NCBI RefSeq assembly: GCF_036246005.1
Contig: NZ_CP109171.1
Coordinates: forward strand, 5,382,001 to 5,446,000
Direction: 5' to 3'
From: Streptomyces sp. NBC_01723
GTDB taxonomy: Bacteria > Actinomycetota > Actinomycetes > Streptomycetales > Streptomycetaceae
Length of the DNA stretch: 64,000 nt
Shown here: positions 16,500-24,970 of the stretch, piece after piece
How positions within the stretch are numbered: position 1 is the first letter of the stretch
Layout: every line of letters starts with the position of its first letter
Position numbers and translations under genes: made by a program
The notes under the pieces: generated by a model
What the model was told of the DNA's origin: nothing
The model's database searches: none
What the model saw: the letters and a program-made list of their open reading frames with translations, nothing else

Positions 16500-17090
16500 T
16501 CAGCTCAGCCGGTCCCCGATCCGTGCCCGCATGGACGCCATGGTGAACCCGCGCGGGTCCACCTTCCCGGGCTGCCACTCCAGGTGCCCGATCACGGACC
16601 GTTCGTTCCATCCGTGATGGCGGCAGACCGCGGCGGCGGCCCGCTCGATGGCCTCCAGCTGCGCCGCCGGCCAGGGGTCGTCGCCGTCGCCCAGGTTCTC
16701 GCACTCGAACCCGTAGAAGTGCCGGTTGCCGTCGGTGTTCGCCTCGTTGTCCTTCGGCAGCGCCCGCTCGGCGATCACCGCGCGCAGGACGTCGTCGTCG
16801 CCGAGGCCGGCGTGGTTGGCCCTGCCGTACCCGACCAGATGGACCCGGCCGTCCTTCGTGATGACCCCGTGGCACAGGGGACCGGGCAGGCCCTCGTAGC
16901 CCTTGCGGCAGATGTCCACCGTCCGGGCGCTGCCCTTCGTGACCGTGTGGTGGATCATCACACCGTTCACGGGCCCCCAGGGGCCCTTGTGGTTGCGGTT
17001 GTGGTCACGCCAGTCGCCGACCTCGACGATGGTGAGCCCCTCCGCCTTCAGTGCCTTGAGGAAGCTGCTCGCGGACATGGGTGAGGCCAC
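16500..17090 (-). CDS. Peptidoglycan recognition/N-acetylmuramoyl-L-alanine amidase (Amidase_2)
   Basis: A 196-residue amidase-2/PGRP-fold protein. GVMIHHTVTKGS has the first zinc-ligand His; HFYGFECENLGDGDDPW and VIGHLEWQPGKVDPRG carry the remaining catalytic features. No signal peptide or cell-wall-binding domain is present, which resembles phage endolysins more than housekeeping secreted amidases. The GTG at 17090 is preferred because AAGGAG precedes it by 6 nt; an ATG four codons later has no such site. It is divergent from the encapsulin gene. Confidence 0.82.
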   Translation of the reverse strand: MASPMSASSFLKALKAEGLTIVEVGDWRDHNRNHKGPWGPVNGVMIHHTVTKGSARTVDICRKGYEGLPGPLCHGVITKDGRVHLVGYGRANHAGLGDDDVLRAVIAERALPKDNEANTDGNRHFYGFECENLGDGDDPWPAAQLEAIERAAAAVCRHHGWNERSVIGHLEWQPGKVDPRGFTMASMRARIGDRLS

Positions 17091-17175
17091 GGCCGACTCC
17101 TTCACGCTGTGTGACGGCCGCCTTGGCACGGCCGTCTCGTACGGTGCTTGTACCGAAACGGAGCTCCCGCTATTA

Positions 17176-17247
17176 CTTGTCCGGCGCGCGTACGAGCGTT
17201 TTCGGCCAATCTCGTCCCGGCCCATCGCCTGGAACAGGCCGGACAAG
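17176..17247. promoter_or_regulatory. Wide dyad upstream of the encapsulin operon
   Basis: CTTGTCCGGC (17176-17185) and its exact complement GCCGGACAAG (17238-17247) lie 52 nt apart in the 317-nt divergent gap between the amidase and encapsulin genes. This could be a dimeric or looping operator; I know of no matching regulator. Confidence 0.4.
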
Positions 17248-17364
17248 ACGCCGAGACGGCGAAACAAGCTCCCATATCTGCCCCGGCTTCCGGTGATCCA
17301 TTCCCGCTCTTTCGTGTAATAGCACCGGCACGCTCCGTGAGGAAGGCTGGTGCACGCACATCGA

Positions 17365-17386
17365 TGCCGGGCGCAGCCGCCCGGCA
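17365..17386 (+). promoter_or_regulatory. 5'-UTR hairpin before the encapsulin start
   Basis: TGCCGGGCG-CAGC-CGCCCGGCA, a perfect 9-bp stem with a 4-nt loop, ends 5 nt before the GGGAGGG ribosome-binding site. It could modulate initiation or protect the 5' end of the mRNA. Confidence 0.45.
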
Positions 17387-17407
17387 CGACCGGGAGGGCA
17401 ATTCCTT

Positions 17408-18814
17408 ATGTCGGTAGGCGAAGAGGTCCGCAGCGAGCAGACCAGGCCGCAGCAGAGCCTCGGCACGGCGGCCGCGCGGAACCTGGCCACCACGACCAAG
17501 TCCGTTCCTCAGATGCAGGAGATCAGCTCACGCTGGCTGCTGCGCTCGCTTCCCTGGGTGGACATCCAGGGCGGCACGTACCGGGTGAACCGGCGTCTGA
17601 CCTTCGCCGTCGGCGACGGCCGCGTGACGTTCGTGAAGACCGGCGACCGCGTCGAGGTCGTCCCCGCGGAGCTGGGCGAGCTGCCGGCGCTGCGGTCGTA
17701 CGAGGACGACGAGGTCCTGTCGGAGCTCGCACAGCGCTGCGAGCAGCGGGAGTTCGGCCCCGGCGAGGTCATCGCCTCGTTCGGCGGCCGGGTCGACGAG
17801 GTGTACCTGCTCGCGCACGGCAAGGTGGAGAAGATCGGCACCGGTCCCTACGGTGACGACGCGGTGCTCGGTGTCCTCGCCGACGGCGCCTACTTCGGCG
17901 ACCAGGCGCTGCTCGACGGGGACGCCATCTGGGAGTACACGGCCCGCGCGGTCACCGCCTGCACCGTGCTCGTGCTGCCCCGCCACGAGGTGGACCAGGT
18001 CGCGGAGCGCGCGGAGTCCCTGAGCGCGCACCTGGAGGAGCAGCGCTCGCTCCCGGAGCAGAACACCAACAAGCACGGCGAGAAGGCGATCGACCTCTCC
18101 GCCGGTCACAGCGGCGAGCCGGACATCCCGCACACCTTCGTCGACTACGAGGCCCGGCCGCGTGAGTATGAACTGAGCGTCGCCCAGACCGTGCTGCGCA
18201 TCCACTCGCGCGTGGCCGACCTCTACAACCAGCCGATGAACCAGACCGAGCAGCAGATCCGGCTGACGGTCGAGGCGCTGAAGGAGCGCCAGGAGCACGA
18301 GCTGGTCAACAACCGCGAGTTCGGCCTGCTGCACAACTGCGAGTACGACCAGCGGATCCAGCCGCACGACGGCGTGCCGGGGCCGGACGACCTGGACGAG
18401 CTGCTGAGCCGCCGCAGGGGCACCAAGCTGCTGCTCGCCCACCCCCGTGCGATCGCCGCGATCGGCCGGGAGCTCAACCGGCGCGGACTGGTCCCCGAGA
18501 CGATCGACGTCGCCGGCAACCGCATCCCGACCTGGCGCGGGGTGCCGATCTACCCGTGCAACAAGATCCCGGTCACCGAGGCCCGTACGACCTCGATCAT
18601 CGCGATGCGTACCGGCGAGCAGGAGCAGGGCGTCATCGGGCTGCGGGCCACCGGCATCCCCGACGAGATCGAGCCGAGTGTGTCGGTGCGCTTCATGGGC
18701 ATCAATGAGCAGGCCATCATCAAGTACCTGGTCACGGCCTACCACTCGGCCGCGGTCCTGGTGCCGGACGCGCTGGGCGTCCTGGAAAACGTCGAGATCG
18801 GCCGCTGGCAGTGA
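17408..18814 (+). CDS. Family 2B encapsulin shell protein with cyclic-nucleotide-binding-like insert
   Basis: A 468-residue HK97-fold shell protein of the family 2B encapsulins (EshA-like). The N-terminal arm and start of the HK97 fold are at 1-~100 ([24 protein letters not shown] in pieces). A cyclic-nucleotide-binding-like domain is inserted at ~100-220 ([27 protein letters not shown]). The fold resumes with [16 protein letters not shown] and ends with [30 protein letters not shown]. Family 2B shells enclose terpenoid enzymes, and the next gene is a polyprenyl synthase. Whether the insert binds a nucleotide cannot be told here; the residues expected for the phosphate-binding cassette look weak. 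Confidence 0.93.
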   Translation: MSVGEEVRSEQTRPQQSLGTAAARNLATTTKSVPQMQEISSRWLLRSLPWVDIQGGTYRVNRRLTFAVGDGRVTFVKTGDRVEVVPAELGELPALRSYEDDEVLSELAQRCEQREFGPGEVIASFGGRVDEVYLLAHGKVEKIGTGPYGDDAVLGVLADGAYFGDQALLDGDAIWEYTARAVTACTVLVLPRHEVDQVAERAESLSAHLEEQRSLPEQNTNKHGEKAIDLSAGHSGEPDIPHTFVDYEARPREYELSVAQTVLRIHSRVADLYNQPMNQTEQQIRLTVEALKERQEHELVNNREFGLLHNCEYDQRIQPHDGVPGPDDLDELLSRRRGTKLLLAHPRAIAAIGRELNRRGLVPETIDVAGNRIPTWRGVPIYPCNKIPVTEARTTSIIAMRTGEQEQGVIGLRATGIPDEIEPSVSVRFMGINEQAIIKYLVTAYHSAAVLVPDALGVLENVEIGRWQ

Positions 18815-18838
18815 CGCCAGTCCGCCCGACGTCGTGTC

Positions 18839-18856
18839 CCCGCCCTCCCGGGCGGG
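18839..18856 (+). terminator. Intercistronic hairpin between shell and cargo genes
   Basis: CCCGCCC-TCCC-GGGCGGG, a 7-bp perfect stem in the 87-nt gap. It lacks a U tract and may attenuate transcription or stabilise the shell mRNA end, giving more shell than cargo. Confidence 0.5.
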
Positions 18857-18901
18857 TACACCCCCGGGGTACGGGAGTGGGCCCATGGGGGAGGTGAGTC
18901 C

Positions 18902-20062
18902 ATGACGGAGACCGGGTGCGGCGCCACCGCGACCCGCGGTCCCACCGGAGCGCCGGAGAGGCAGGGGGCCATCGGCACACAGCGCGCGGACGAGCCGGGC
19001 ACCCCGGTCGGCGGACCCGGGCCGCCGGTGTCCGAGGGGCAGGAGGCGGCGGCGCTCCTGAGCGAGTCCCGGGCGTCGGTCGACCCCGAACTCCGTTCCG
19101 CCATCGCCGCACTGCCCCCGATGATGCGCCGCGTCGCGCTCTATCACTTCGGCTGGCAGCACGCGGACGGCACGCCCGCGGAGGGCAACGCGGGCAAGGC
19201 GATCCGTCCCGCACTCGTCCTCACCGCGGCCGCCGCGCTCGGCGGGCCCACGGCCCGTGCTGCGGCGGTGCGGGCCGCCGCCGCGGTGGAGTTGATCCAC
19301 AACTTCACACTGCTGCACGACGACGTGATGGACCGGGACACCACCCGGCGCCACCGGCCCACCGCCTGGACCGTGTTCGGCGACGCCGACGCGATCCTCA
19401 CGGGGGACGCCGTTCAGGCGCTCGGCCTGCGGTTGCTCGCCGCGGACCCGCATCCGGCGTCCGCGGCGGCGGCCATCCGGCTGTCCGACTGCGTCATGGA
19501 ACTGTGCGAGGGCCAGCACACGGACACGGCGATGGAACGGCGCGCGCCCTACGAGGTCACCCTCGACGAGACGGTCGCCATGGCCGAGGCCAAGACGGGC
19601 GCCCTGCTGGGATGCGCCTGCGCGCTCGGCGGGCTGTACGCCGGTGCCGCCGAGGAGGACGTCGAGGCGCTGGACGCCTTCGGCCGGCAGGCCGGGCTGG
19701 CCTTCCAGCTCATCGACGACGTCATCGGCATATGGGGCGACCCGCGCCACACCGGCAAGCCGGCCGGCGCGGACCTGGCCGTCCGCAAGAAGTCGCTGCC
19801 GGTGGTCGCCGCCCTCACCTCCGGCACCCCGGCCGCCGCCGAACTCGCCGCGCTGTACGCGGCACCGTACGACAAGGACAAGGAGGACCTGGAGCGCACC
19901 GCCCTGGCCGTGGAGCGGGCAGGCGGCCGGGACTGGGCGCAGGCCCAGGCGGCCGACCGGATGGCACGGGCGATGCAGGAACTGGCCCGTGCCGTGCCGG
20001 ACCCGGAGTCGGCGGGCGGACTGCTCGCACTGGCCGAGTTCGTGACCCGGCGCACCACCTGA
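18902..20062 (+). CDS. Polyprenyl diphosphate synthase, presumptive family 2B encapsulin cargo
   Basis: A 386-residue trans-isoprenyl diphosphate synthase condensing IPP with allylic diphosphates. The first Asp-rich motif is LLHDDVMD (Asp140/141/144), followed by RR. The second is FQLIDDVIGIWGD, where the usual fifth-position Asp is Gly276 and another Asp follows at 280; KKSLP completes the site. The first ~60 residues are disordered, rich in Gly/Pro/Thr, and resemble the N-terminal targeting regions of family 2 encapsulin cargos. The start follows a strong GGAGGTGA. Product chain length is unknown. Confidence 0.9.
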   Translation: MTETGCGATATRGPTGAPERQGAIGTQRADEPGTPVGGPGPPVSEGQEAAALLSESRASVDPELRSAIAALPPMMRRVALYHFGWQHADGTPAEGNAGKAIRPALVLTAAAALGGPTARAAAVRAAAAVELIHNFTLLHDDVMDRDTTRRHRPTAWTVFGDADAILTGDAVQALGLRLLAADPHPASAAAAIRLSDCVMELCEGQHTDTAMERRAPYEVTLDETVAMAEAKTGALLGCACALGGLYAGAAEEDVEALDAFGRQAGLAFQLIDDVIGIWGDPRHTGKPAGADLAVRKKSLPVVAALTSGTPAAAELAALYAAPYDKDKEDLERTALAVERAGGRDWAQAQAADRMARAMQELARAVPDPESAGGLLALAEFVTRRTT

Positions 20063-20268
20063 CGGCCACCTGACCGCCGTCCGCCGCACCACCCGGCCCT
20101 GCCAGGGCCGGCCGCAAGACCCCGGAGCCCGTGCAGGGCCGTACGGCACCTGACCCGACGTACGGCCGCACCGCCGACGGCTCCGGTCCGGCGGGTCCCG
20201 CACTTCCCCACGGTGTGCGGGGCCCGCCCCCTTTCCCTCTCCGGCCGGCGCGTGAGGCTTCCCGGATA

Positions 20269-20303
20269 GGCTCAACCTCCTTACACACGAACGACGTTGA
20301 GCC
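20269..20303 (+). promoter_or_regulatory. Inverted repeat upstream of the GNAT gene
   Basis: GGCTCAAC (20269-20276) and GTTGAGCC (20296-20303) form an 8-bp perfect dyad with a 19-nt spacer, just before the ribosome-binding region of the acetyltransferase. It could be an operator or a leader stem-loop. Confidence 0.4.
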
Positions 20304-20321
20304 GAAGGGGCGGGGCGGGTT

Positions 20322-20942
20322 ATGAGCGTGGTGATCCGGACGGCGGGGGCGGACGACCGGGAGCGGGTCGTCCGGCTCCTGGACGAGGCCTTCCAGGACG
20401 ACCCGGTCAGCAGCTGGGTCTTTCCCGGCGCGGAGTACCGCCGGCTGACCCATCACCGGCTCATGGCGGCCTTCGCCGACGCCGTGCTGGCCGACGGGCG
20501 CATCGATCTCACCGACGACGGCGCGGCCTGCGCGCTGTGGCTGCCCGTACCCGCGCACGAACCGGCCGGGGACCAACAGGCCGCCGAAGGGCCCGTCGAG
20601 GACGTCCCCGCCCTGGTGCGCGAGGCCGTCGACCCGGACAACGAGCGCGTCGAGCTGATAGCCCGGCTCACCGAGGGCATCCACCCCACCGGCCGGGCCC
20701 ACGAGTACCTGTGGATGATCGGCGTGGCCCCCGGGCGGCAGGGCGAGGGTCTGGGCACCGCGCTGATGGAGTCGGTGCTCGACCGCTGCGACAGCGAGAG
20801 GACGCCCGCCTACCTGGAGGCGAGCAGCGCCCGCGGCCGGGCGCTGTACGAGCGCCTGGGCTTCGAGTTCACCGGACAGGCCCTCCAACTGCCCGACGGT
20901 CCCCTGATGTGGCCGATGTGGCGCGAGCCGCGGAACGAATAA
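20322..20942 (+). CDS. GNAT-family N-acetyltransferase
   Basis: A 206-residue GNAT enzyme transferring acetyl from acetyl-CoA to an unknown amine. The CoA-binding motif is IGVAPGRQGEGLGTALME (about 132-149). Late GNAT elements are PAYLEASSARGRALYERLGFEF. The N-terminal IRTAGADDRERVVRLLDEAFQDDP is the usual acceptor-side start. It has its own leader 260 nt after the cargo gene, so need not belong to the encapsulin operon. No cargo-like disordered extension is present. Confidence 0.86.
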   Translation: MSVVIRTAGADDRERVVRLLDEAFQDDPVSSWVFPGAEYRRLTHHRLMAAFADAVLADGRIDLTDDGAACALWLPVPAHEPAGDQQAAEGPVEDVPALVREAVDPDNERVELIARLTEGIHPTGRAHEYLWMIGVAPGRQGEGLGTALMESVLDRCDSERTPAYLEASSARGRALYERLGFEFTGQALQLPDGPLMWPMWREPRNE

Positions 20943-21018
20943 TCAGGAGACCAGACAACTACATGCGGAGTACTGTGTGCGTAGTGGTCAAGGGGTGGCC
21001 AGGAAGAGGGGGACCGGT

Positions 21019-21603
21019 TTGCGCAAGCTCACGTATTTCATCGCCTGTTCGATCGACGGCTTCATCGGCGGCCCGGACGGCGACGCGTCGTTCATGTACC
21101 CGTTCGTGGACGAGGAGTTCTTCGCGTTCCTGAAGGCGGAGTACCCGGAGACGGTGTCGAGCCTCGGCCGACGGCTGCGCGGTATCGAGGACCTGCCGAA
21201 CAAGCGGTTCGACACGGTGATCCAGGGCCGGGGCAGCTACGACGTGGCGCTGAAGGAGGGCATCACCAGCCCCTACGCACACATGCGCGAGATCGTCGCC
21301 TCGCGCACCCTCACGGAGTCGCCCGACCCCAACGTCGAGATCGTCTCGACGGACCTGGTCGGCAGGGTCCGCGAACTGAAGGCGGAGGAGCGTGACTTCG
21401 GCATCTACCTGTGCGGCGGGGCGGCCGTCGCCGGGGAGCTGGTCGACGAGATCGACGAGCTGGTCATCAAGACGTACCCGGTGGTGCTGGGCACCGGCAT
21501 GCCGATGTTCGCCTCGGGCTTCGAGGTCTCGGAGTTCGTGACGGGGTCGGTGCGCACCTTCGGCAACGGCGTCGTGGTGCGGACCTATGACCGGAAGCGC
21601 TGA
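21019..21603 (+). CDS. Dihydrofolate reductase-family protein (RibD C-terminal-like)
   Basis: A 194-residue DHFR-fold reductase of the YwjB/YyaP type. LTYFIACSIDGFIGGPDGD is the typical beginning, and GIYLCGGAAVAGELVDEIDELVI then YPVVLGTGMPMF the typical end. The TTG at 21019 is preferred because AGGGGG precedes it; GTG/ATG starts further upstream lack one. Substrate unknown; such proteins are NADPH-dependent reductases outside folate metabolism. Confidence 0.82.
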   Translation: MRKLTYFIACSIDGFIGGPDGDASFMYPFVDEEFFAFLKAEYPETVSSLGRRLRGIEDLPNKRFDTVIQGRGSYDVALKEGITSPYAHMREIVASRTLTESPDPNVEIVSTDLVGRVRELKAEERDFGIYLCGGAAVAGELVDEIDELVIKTYPVVLGTGMPMFASGFEVSEFVTGSVRTFGNGVVVRTYDRKR

Positions 21604-21641
21604 GCCGTCCGTGCCCCGGGTGCGACAGGGGTGCGGACGCA

Positions 21642-21678
21642 CGGAGGGGCCCGGCCGGGTTGCGGCCGGGCCCCTCCG
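21642..21678. terminator. Perfect hairpin between DHFR-like gene and sodN
   Basis: A 15-bp perfect stem (CGGAGGGGCCCGGCC with its complement) around a 7-nt loop lies between convergent genes. Confidence 0.8.
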
Positions 21679-21731
21679 GTCTGTCCTGCGGCCCGCGATG
21701 GTGCACCGATCGCCGGCCCTGGATGCAGGGG

Positions 21732-22127
21732 TCAGGCCTTCTTGGTCTCCCAGAAGATCTTGTCGATCTGGGCGATGTAGTCCAGGGCCTTCTGGCCGGT
21801 CGCCGGGTCGGTCGAGCCCTTGGCGGCCGAGAGGGCCTTCAGGGTGTCGTTGACCAGCTGGTGCAGCTCCGGGTACTTCTCGAAGTGCGGGGGCTTGAAG
21901 TAGTCGCTCCACAGCACGGACACGTGGTGCTTCGCGAGCTCGGCGCGCTGCTCCTTGATGACCGTGGCGCGGGCCTGGAAGTGCGGGTCGTCGTTACCGG
22001 CCATCTTCTCCTGGACGGCCTTCACCGACTCCGCCTCGATGCGGGCCTGGGCCGGGTCGTACACGCCGCAGGGCAGGTCGCAGTGGGCGCTGACCGTGAC
22101 CTTGGGGGCAAACAGGCGGGAAAGCAT
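21732..22127 (-). CDS. sodN: Nickel superoxide dismutase
   Basis: A 131-residue NiSOD precursor. The leader MLSRLFAPKVTVSA (14 residues) is removed to expose His1 of the nickel hook HCDLPCGVYDP, whose His1, Cys2 and Cys6 bind Ni. The rest is the four-helix bundle that builds a hexamer in the cytoplasm (e.g. HFEKYPELHQLVNDTL). Length equals the S. coelicolor enzyme. The gene is divergent from its maturation peptidase sodX; expression is nickel-dependent in Streptomyces, but I see no clear Nur-type box in the 142-nt gap. Confidence 0.97.
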   Translation of the reverse strand: MLSRLFAPKVTVSAHCDLPCGVYDPAQARIEAESVKAVQEKMAGNDDPHFQARATVIKEQRAELAKHHVSVLWSDYFKPPHFEKYPELHQLVNDTLKALSAAKGSTDPATGQKALDYIAQIDKIFWETKKA

Positions 22128-22269
22128 GAAGCGTTCCTTCCTCGTGATCGTCTTCTCAGGGGGGACATTACTCCCTGGGTGGCCCGATTTCGCGAGTGCC
22201 CCCGTGGGCTTAGGACAAAAGTCCGGGGGTGAGACTGAGACTGGTGGAGGAAAGACCGGGAGGTGCCGG

Positions 22270-22710
22270 GTGATGCCGGAGCGGCCGTCGCAGGAGACCG
22301 AGCGCGCGAGAGGCGCGCTGCCCTTCGGGCCGGCCGAGGTGACCGGGCCGTCGATGGTGCCCACGTTGCACCACGGTGACGTGCTGCTCGTGCACTGGGG
22401 TGCGCGGGTCCGGCCGGGTGACGTGGTCGTGCTGCGGCATCCCTTCCAGCAGGACCTGCTGGTGGTCAAGCGGGCCGTCGAGCGGCGCGGGACCGGCTGG
22501 TGGGTGCTCGGGGACAACGCCTTCGCCGGCGGTGACAGCACCGACTACGGGGTCGTCCCCGAGGACCTGGTGCTCGGCAGGGTGCGCCTGCGCTACCGGC
22601 CGCCGCGGCCGGGTCGGCGCTCCCCGTTCGCCGTGACCCGCTGGGCGCTGTCCGCGCTCAGGCCGGTGCCGGCCTCCCGGTCCGCCTCCAGACGCTTGCG
22701 GGCGCGGTAG
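22270..22710 (+). CDS. sodX: NiSOD maturation peptidase SodX (S26 signal-peptidase-like)
   Basis: A 146-residue soluble S26-type peptidase that trims the SodN leader. The catalytic Ser is in TGPSMVPTLHHGDVLLV, the general-base Lys in LLVVKRAVERRG, and the GDN motif in WWVLGDNAFAGGDSTDYG. It lacks the membrane anchor of secretory signal peptidases, as expected for a cytoplasmic processor. GTG 22270 sits at ideal spacing from GGAGGT; ATG 22273 is the alternative. Its last 118 nt overlap the convergent CGNR gene. Confidence 0.9.
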   Translation: MMPERPSQETERARGALPFGPAEVTGPSMVPTLHHGDVLLVHWGARVRPGDVVVLRHPFQQDLLVVKRAVERRGTGWWVLGDNAFAGGDSTDYGVVPEDLVLGRVRLRYRPPRPGRRSPFAVTRWALSALRPVPASRSASRRLRAR

Positions 22711-23243
22711 GCCGCCACGTTGGCGCGGGTGGCGCAGCGGTCGGAGCAGTAGCGCCGGGAGCGGTTGGTGGAGGTGTCCAGGTAGGCGTTGCGGCAGGGG
22801 GACGCCTCGCACAGGCCCAGGCGGTCCACTCCGTACTCGGTGAGGTGGAAGGCGAGGCCCATCGCCGCGATGGCGGCGAAACCGGCGGTGGCGTTGGACG
22901 GGTGGTCCGCCAGGTGCATGTGCCACAGCGGGCGGTCGTCGTCGTCGCGGTGGTCGTGGCCGGAGATCTGCGGGCTCACCGGGAACTCCAGGAGCAGGGA
23001 GTTCAGCAGGTCGACGGCGAGGGTCTCGTCGCCGGCGTCGGCCGCCTCGAACACCGCCCGCAGCCGTGCCCGGACCGAGCGGAAGCGGGTCACGTCCGAG
23101 TCGGCCGCCCGCCGGGCCGCCGACTGGTTGGCACCGAACAGTTCGCGGACGGCCTCGACCGAGGTCAGGGAGTCCTGTCCGCGGGACGGTTCCTCGGTGT
23201 TGACGAGACGTACGGCGTAATCCGAGTAATAGGCCAGTTCCAC
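22593..23243 (-). CDS. ABATE/CGNR zinc-finger regulator
   Basis: A 216-residue protein with an ABATE-type N-terminal domain (MELAYYSDYAVRLVNT; AVRELFGANQ) and a C-terminal CGNR zinc finger (CEASPCRNAYLD; YCSDRCATRANVAAYRARKR) that probably binds DNA. GTG start. The C-terminal ~39 codons overlap sodX in the opposite direction, an uncommonly long convergent overlap. The family is presumed to sense a ligand through the N-terminal domain. Confidence 0.85.
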   Translation of the reverse strand: MELAYYSDYAVRLVNTEEPSRGQDSLTSVEAVRELFGANQSAARRAADSDVTRFRSVRARLRAVFEAADAGDETLAVDLLNSLLLEFPVSPQISGHDHRDDDDRPLWHMHLADHPSNATAGFAAIAAMGLAFHLTEYGVDRLGLCEASPCRNAYLDTSTNRSRRYCSDRCATRANVAAYRARKRLEADREAGTGLSADSAQRVTANGERRPGRGGR

Positions 23244-23342
23244 TTGTAGTCCTTACGAAGGGGCTCTATGGTCGTGCCTGCGGTCAGGTAACAGCTGATC
23301 GTGCTTCCAGGGTATTACGTCACGCATGCACGGAGGGGCCCG

Positions 23343-24131
23343 ATGACGGACGCCGACACCACGAACACCACCGACGCCACCACGGCCGGCGCCGACTGGC
23401 GGGCCTGGCAGGAGAGCTGGGACCGGCAGCAGGAGTGGTACATGCCGGACCGGGAGGACCGCTTCCGGATCATGCTCGACATGGTCGAGGCGCTCGTCGG
23501 CACCGCGCCGCGCGTACTGGACCTCGCCTGCGGCACCGGCACCATCACCGCCCGGCTGCTCGCCCGCTTCCCCGGGGCCACCAGCACCGGCGTGGACCTC
23601 GACCCCGCGCTGCTCGCGATCGCCGAGGGCACCTTCGCCGGCGACGACCGGGTCTCCTTCGTCACCGCCGACCTCAAGGACCCCGACTGGCCGGCGAAGC
23701 TGCCGCACGACTCGTACGACGCCGTCCTGACCGCCACGGCCCTGCACTGGCTCCACGCCGAACCCCTCGCGGATCTCTACGGCCGGGTCGCGGGCCTGGT
23801 CCGCGACGGTGGTGTCTTCATGAACGCGGACCACATGATCGACGACACGACGCCCCGGATCAACGCGGCCGAGCGGGCGCAGCGGCACGCGCAGATGGAC
23901 GCGGCCAAGAGCGGGGGCGCGCTCGACTGGGCCGAGTGGTGGCAGCTCGCCGCCAAGGACCCGGTCCTCGCCGAACCGACCGCCCGCCGCTTCGAGATCT
24001 ACGGCGAGCACGCCGACGGCGAGATGCCCTCGGCGGCCTGGCACGCGCGCGTCCTGCGCGAGAAGGGCTTCGGCGAGGCGCGGCCGGTGTGGTGCTCGCC
24101 GTCGGACACGCTGCTGCTCGCGGTGAAGTGA
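23343..24131 (+). CDS. Class I SAM-dependent methyltransferase
   Basis: A 262-residue methyltransferase. Motif I is VLDLACGTGTITARLL (about 57-72), followed by the acidic STGVDLDPALL; motif post-I is SFVTADLKDPDW, and later DAVLTATALHWLH resembles TAM/UbiE-like enzymes. Substrate unknown. ATG 23343 lies just after GGAGGG. It ends convergent with the ABC operon at a strong terminator. Confidence 0.85.
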   Translation: MTDADTTNTTDATTAGADWRAWQESWDRQQEWYMPDREDRFRIMLDMVEALVGTAPRVLDLACGTGTITARLLARFPGATSTGVDLDPALLAIAEGTFAGDDRVSFVTADLKDPDWPAKLPHDSYDAVLTATALHWLHAEPLADLYGRVAGLVRDGGVFMNADHMIDDTTPRINAAERAQRHAQMDAAKSGGALDWAEWWQLAAKDPVLAEPTARRFEIYGEHADGEMPSAAWHARVLREKGFGEARPVWCSPSDTLLLAVK

Positions 24132-24143
24132 GACCGTGACACG

Positions 24144-24181
24144 GATGAGGGGCGGTACGGGTTTCCGTACCGCCCCTCATC
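24144..24181. terminator. 17-bp perfect bidirectional terminator
   Basis: GATGAGGGGCGGTACGG, a GTTT loop and its exact complement, between two convergent genes. Confidence 0.88.
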
Positions 24182-24208
24182 ACGCTGCCGCCGGCGCCCG
24201 CCGTGTCC

Positions 24209-24970
24209 TCAGAGGACCTTGGACAGGAACGCCTTCGTCCGCTCGTGCTGCGGATCGGTCAGGACGTCGCGCGGGTTGCCCGACTCGACCACCACGCCGT
24301 CGTCCATGAAGACCAGGCTGTCGCCCACCTCGCGGGCGAAGCCCATCTCGTGGGTGACGACGACCATCGTCATACCGGACTCGGCCAGGTCGCGCATGAC
24401 GTCGAGGACGTCGCCGACCAGCTCCGGGTCCAGGGCCGAGGTCGGCTCGTCGAACAGCATCAGCTTGGGGTCCATCGCGAGGGCCCGGGCGATCGCGACC
24501 CGCTGCTGCTGGCCGCCGGAGAGCTGCGAGGGGTAGTTGCCGGCCCGGTCGGACAGGCCCACCCGCTCCAGCAGGGCGCCCGCGCGCTCCCTGGCCTGCG
24601 CCCTGCTCGCGCCCTTGACCTGGACCGGCGCCTCCATGACGTTCTCCAACGCCGTCATGTGCGGGAACAGGTTGAAGCGCTGGAAGACCATGCCGATGTC
24701 CCGGCGCTTGACGGCGACCTCGCTGTCCTTCAGCTCGTAGAGCTTGTCGCCCTTCTGGCGGTAGCCGACCAGCTCGCCGTCGACGTAGAGCCGTCCGGCG
24801 TTGATCTTCTCCAGGTGGTTGATGCACCGCAGGAAGGTGGACTTGCCGGAGCCGGAGGGGCCGATCAGGCAGAACACCTCACCCGACTTCACCTCCAGGT
24901 CGATGCCCTTGAGGACCTCGATGGCGCCGAAGGACTTGTGGACGCCCTCGGCCTTGACCATGGCGGTCAT
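24209..24970 (-). CDS. Polar amino-acid ABC transporter ATPase (GlnQ-like)
   Basis: A 253-residue ATPase powering amino-acid uptake. Walker A is GPSGSGKST, the Q-loop is in [19 protein letters not shown], the signature is [15 protein letters not shown], Walker B is [12 protein letters not shown], and the switch His is in [12 protein letters not shown] 24970 overlaps the permease stop (ATGA). Third gene of the operon: binding protein, permease, ATPase. The substrate class (Glu/Gln or similar) is inferred from the family. Confidence 0.93.
   Translation of the reverse strand: MTAMVKAEGVHKSFGAIEVLKGIDLEVKSGEVFCLIGPSGSGKSTFLRCINHLEKINAGRLYVDGELVGYRQKGDKLYELKDSEVAVKRRDIGMVFQRFNLFPHMTALENVMEAPVQVKGASRAQARERAGALLERVGLSDRAGNYPSQLSGGQQQRVAIARALAMDPKLMLFDEPTSALDPELVGDVLDVMRDLAESGMTMVVVTHEMGFAREVGDSLVFMDDGVVVESGNPRDVLTDPQHERTKAFLSKVL

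Noticed and set aside
20322-20942. GNAT enzyme as a second encapsulin cargo
   Set aside because: It has no disordered targeting extension and has its own leader 260 nt downstream.
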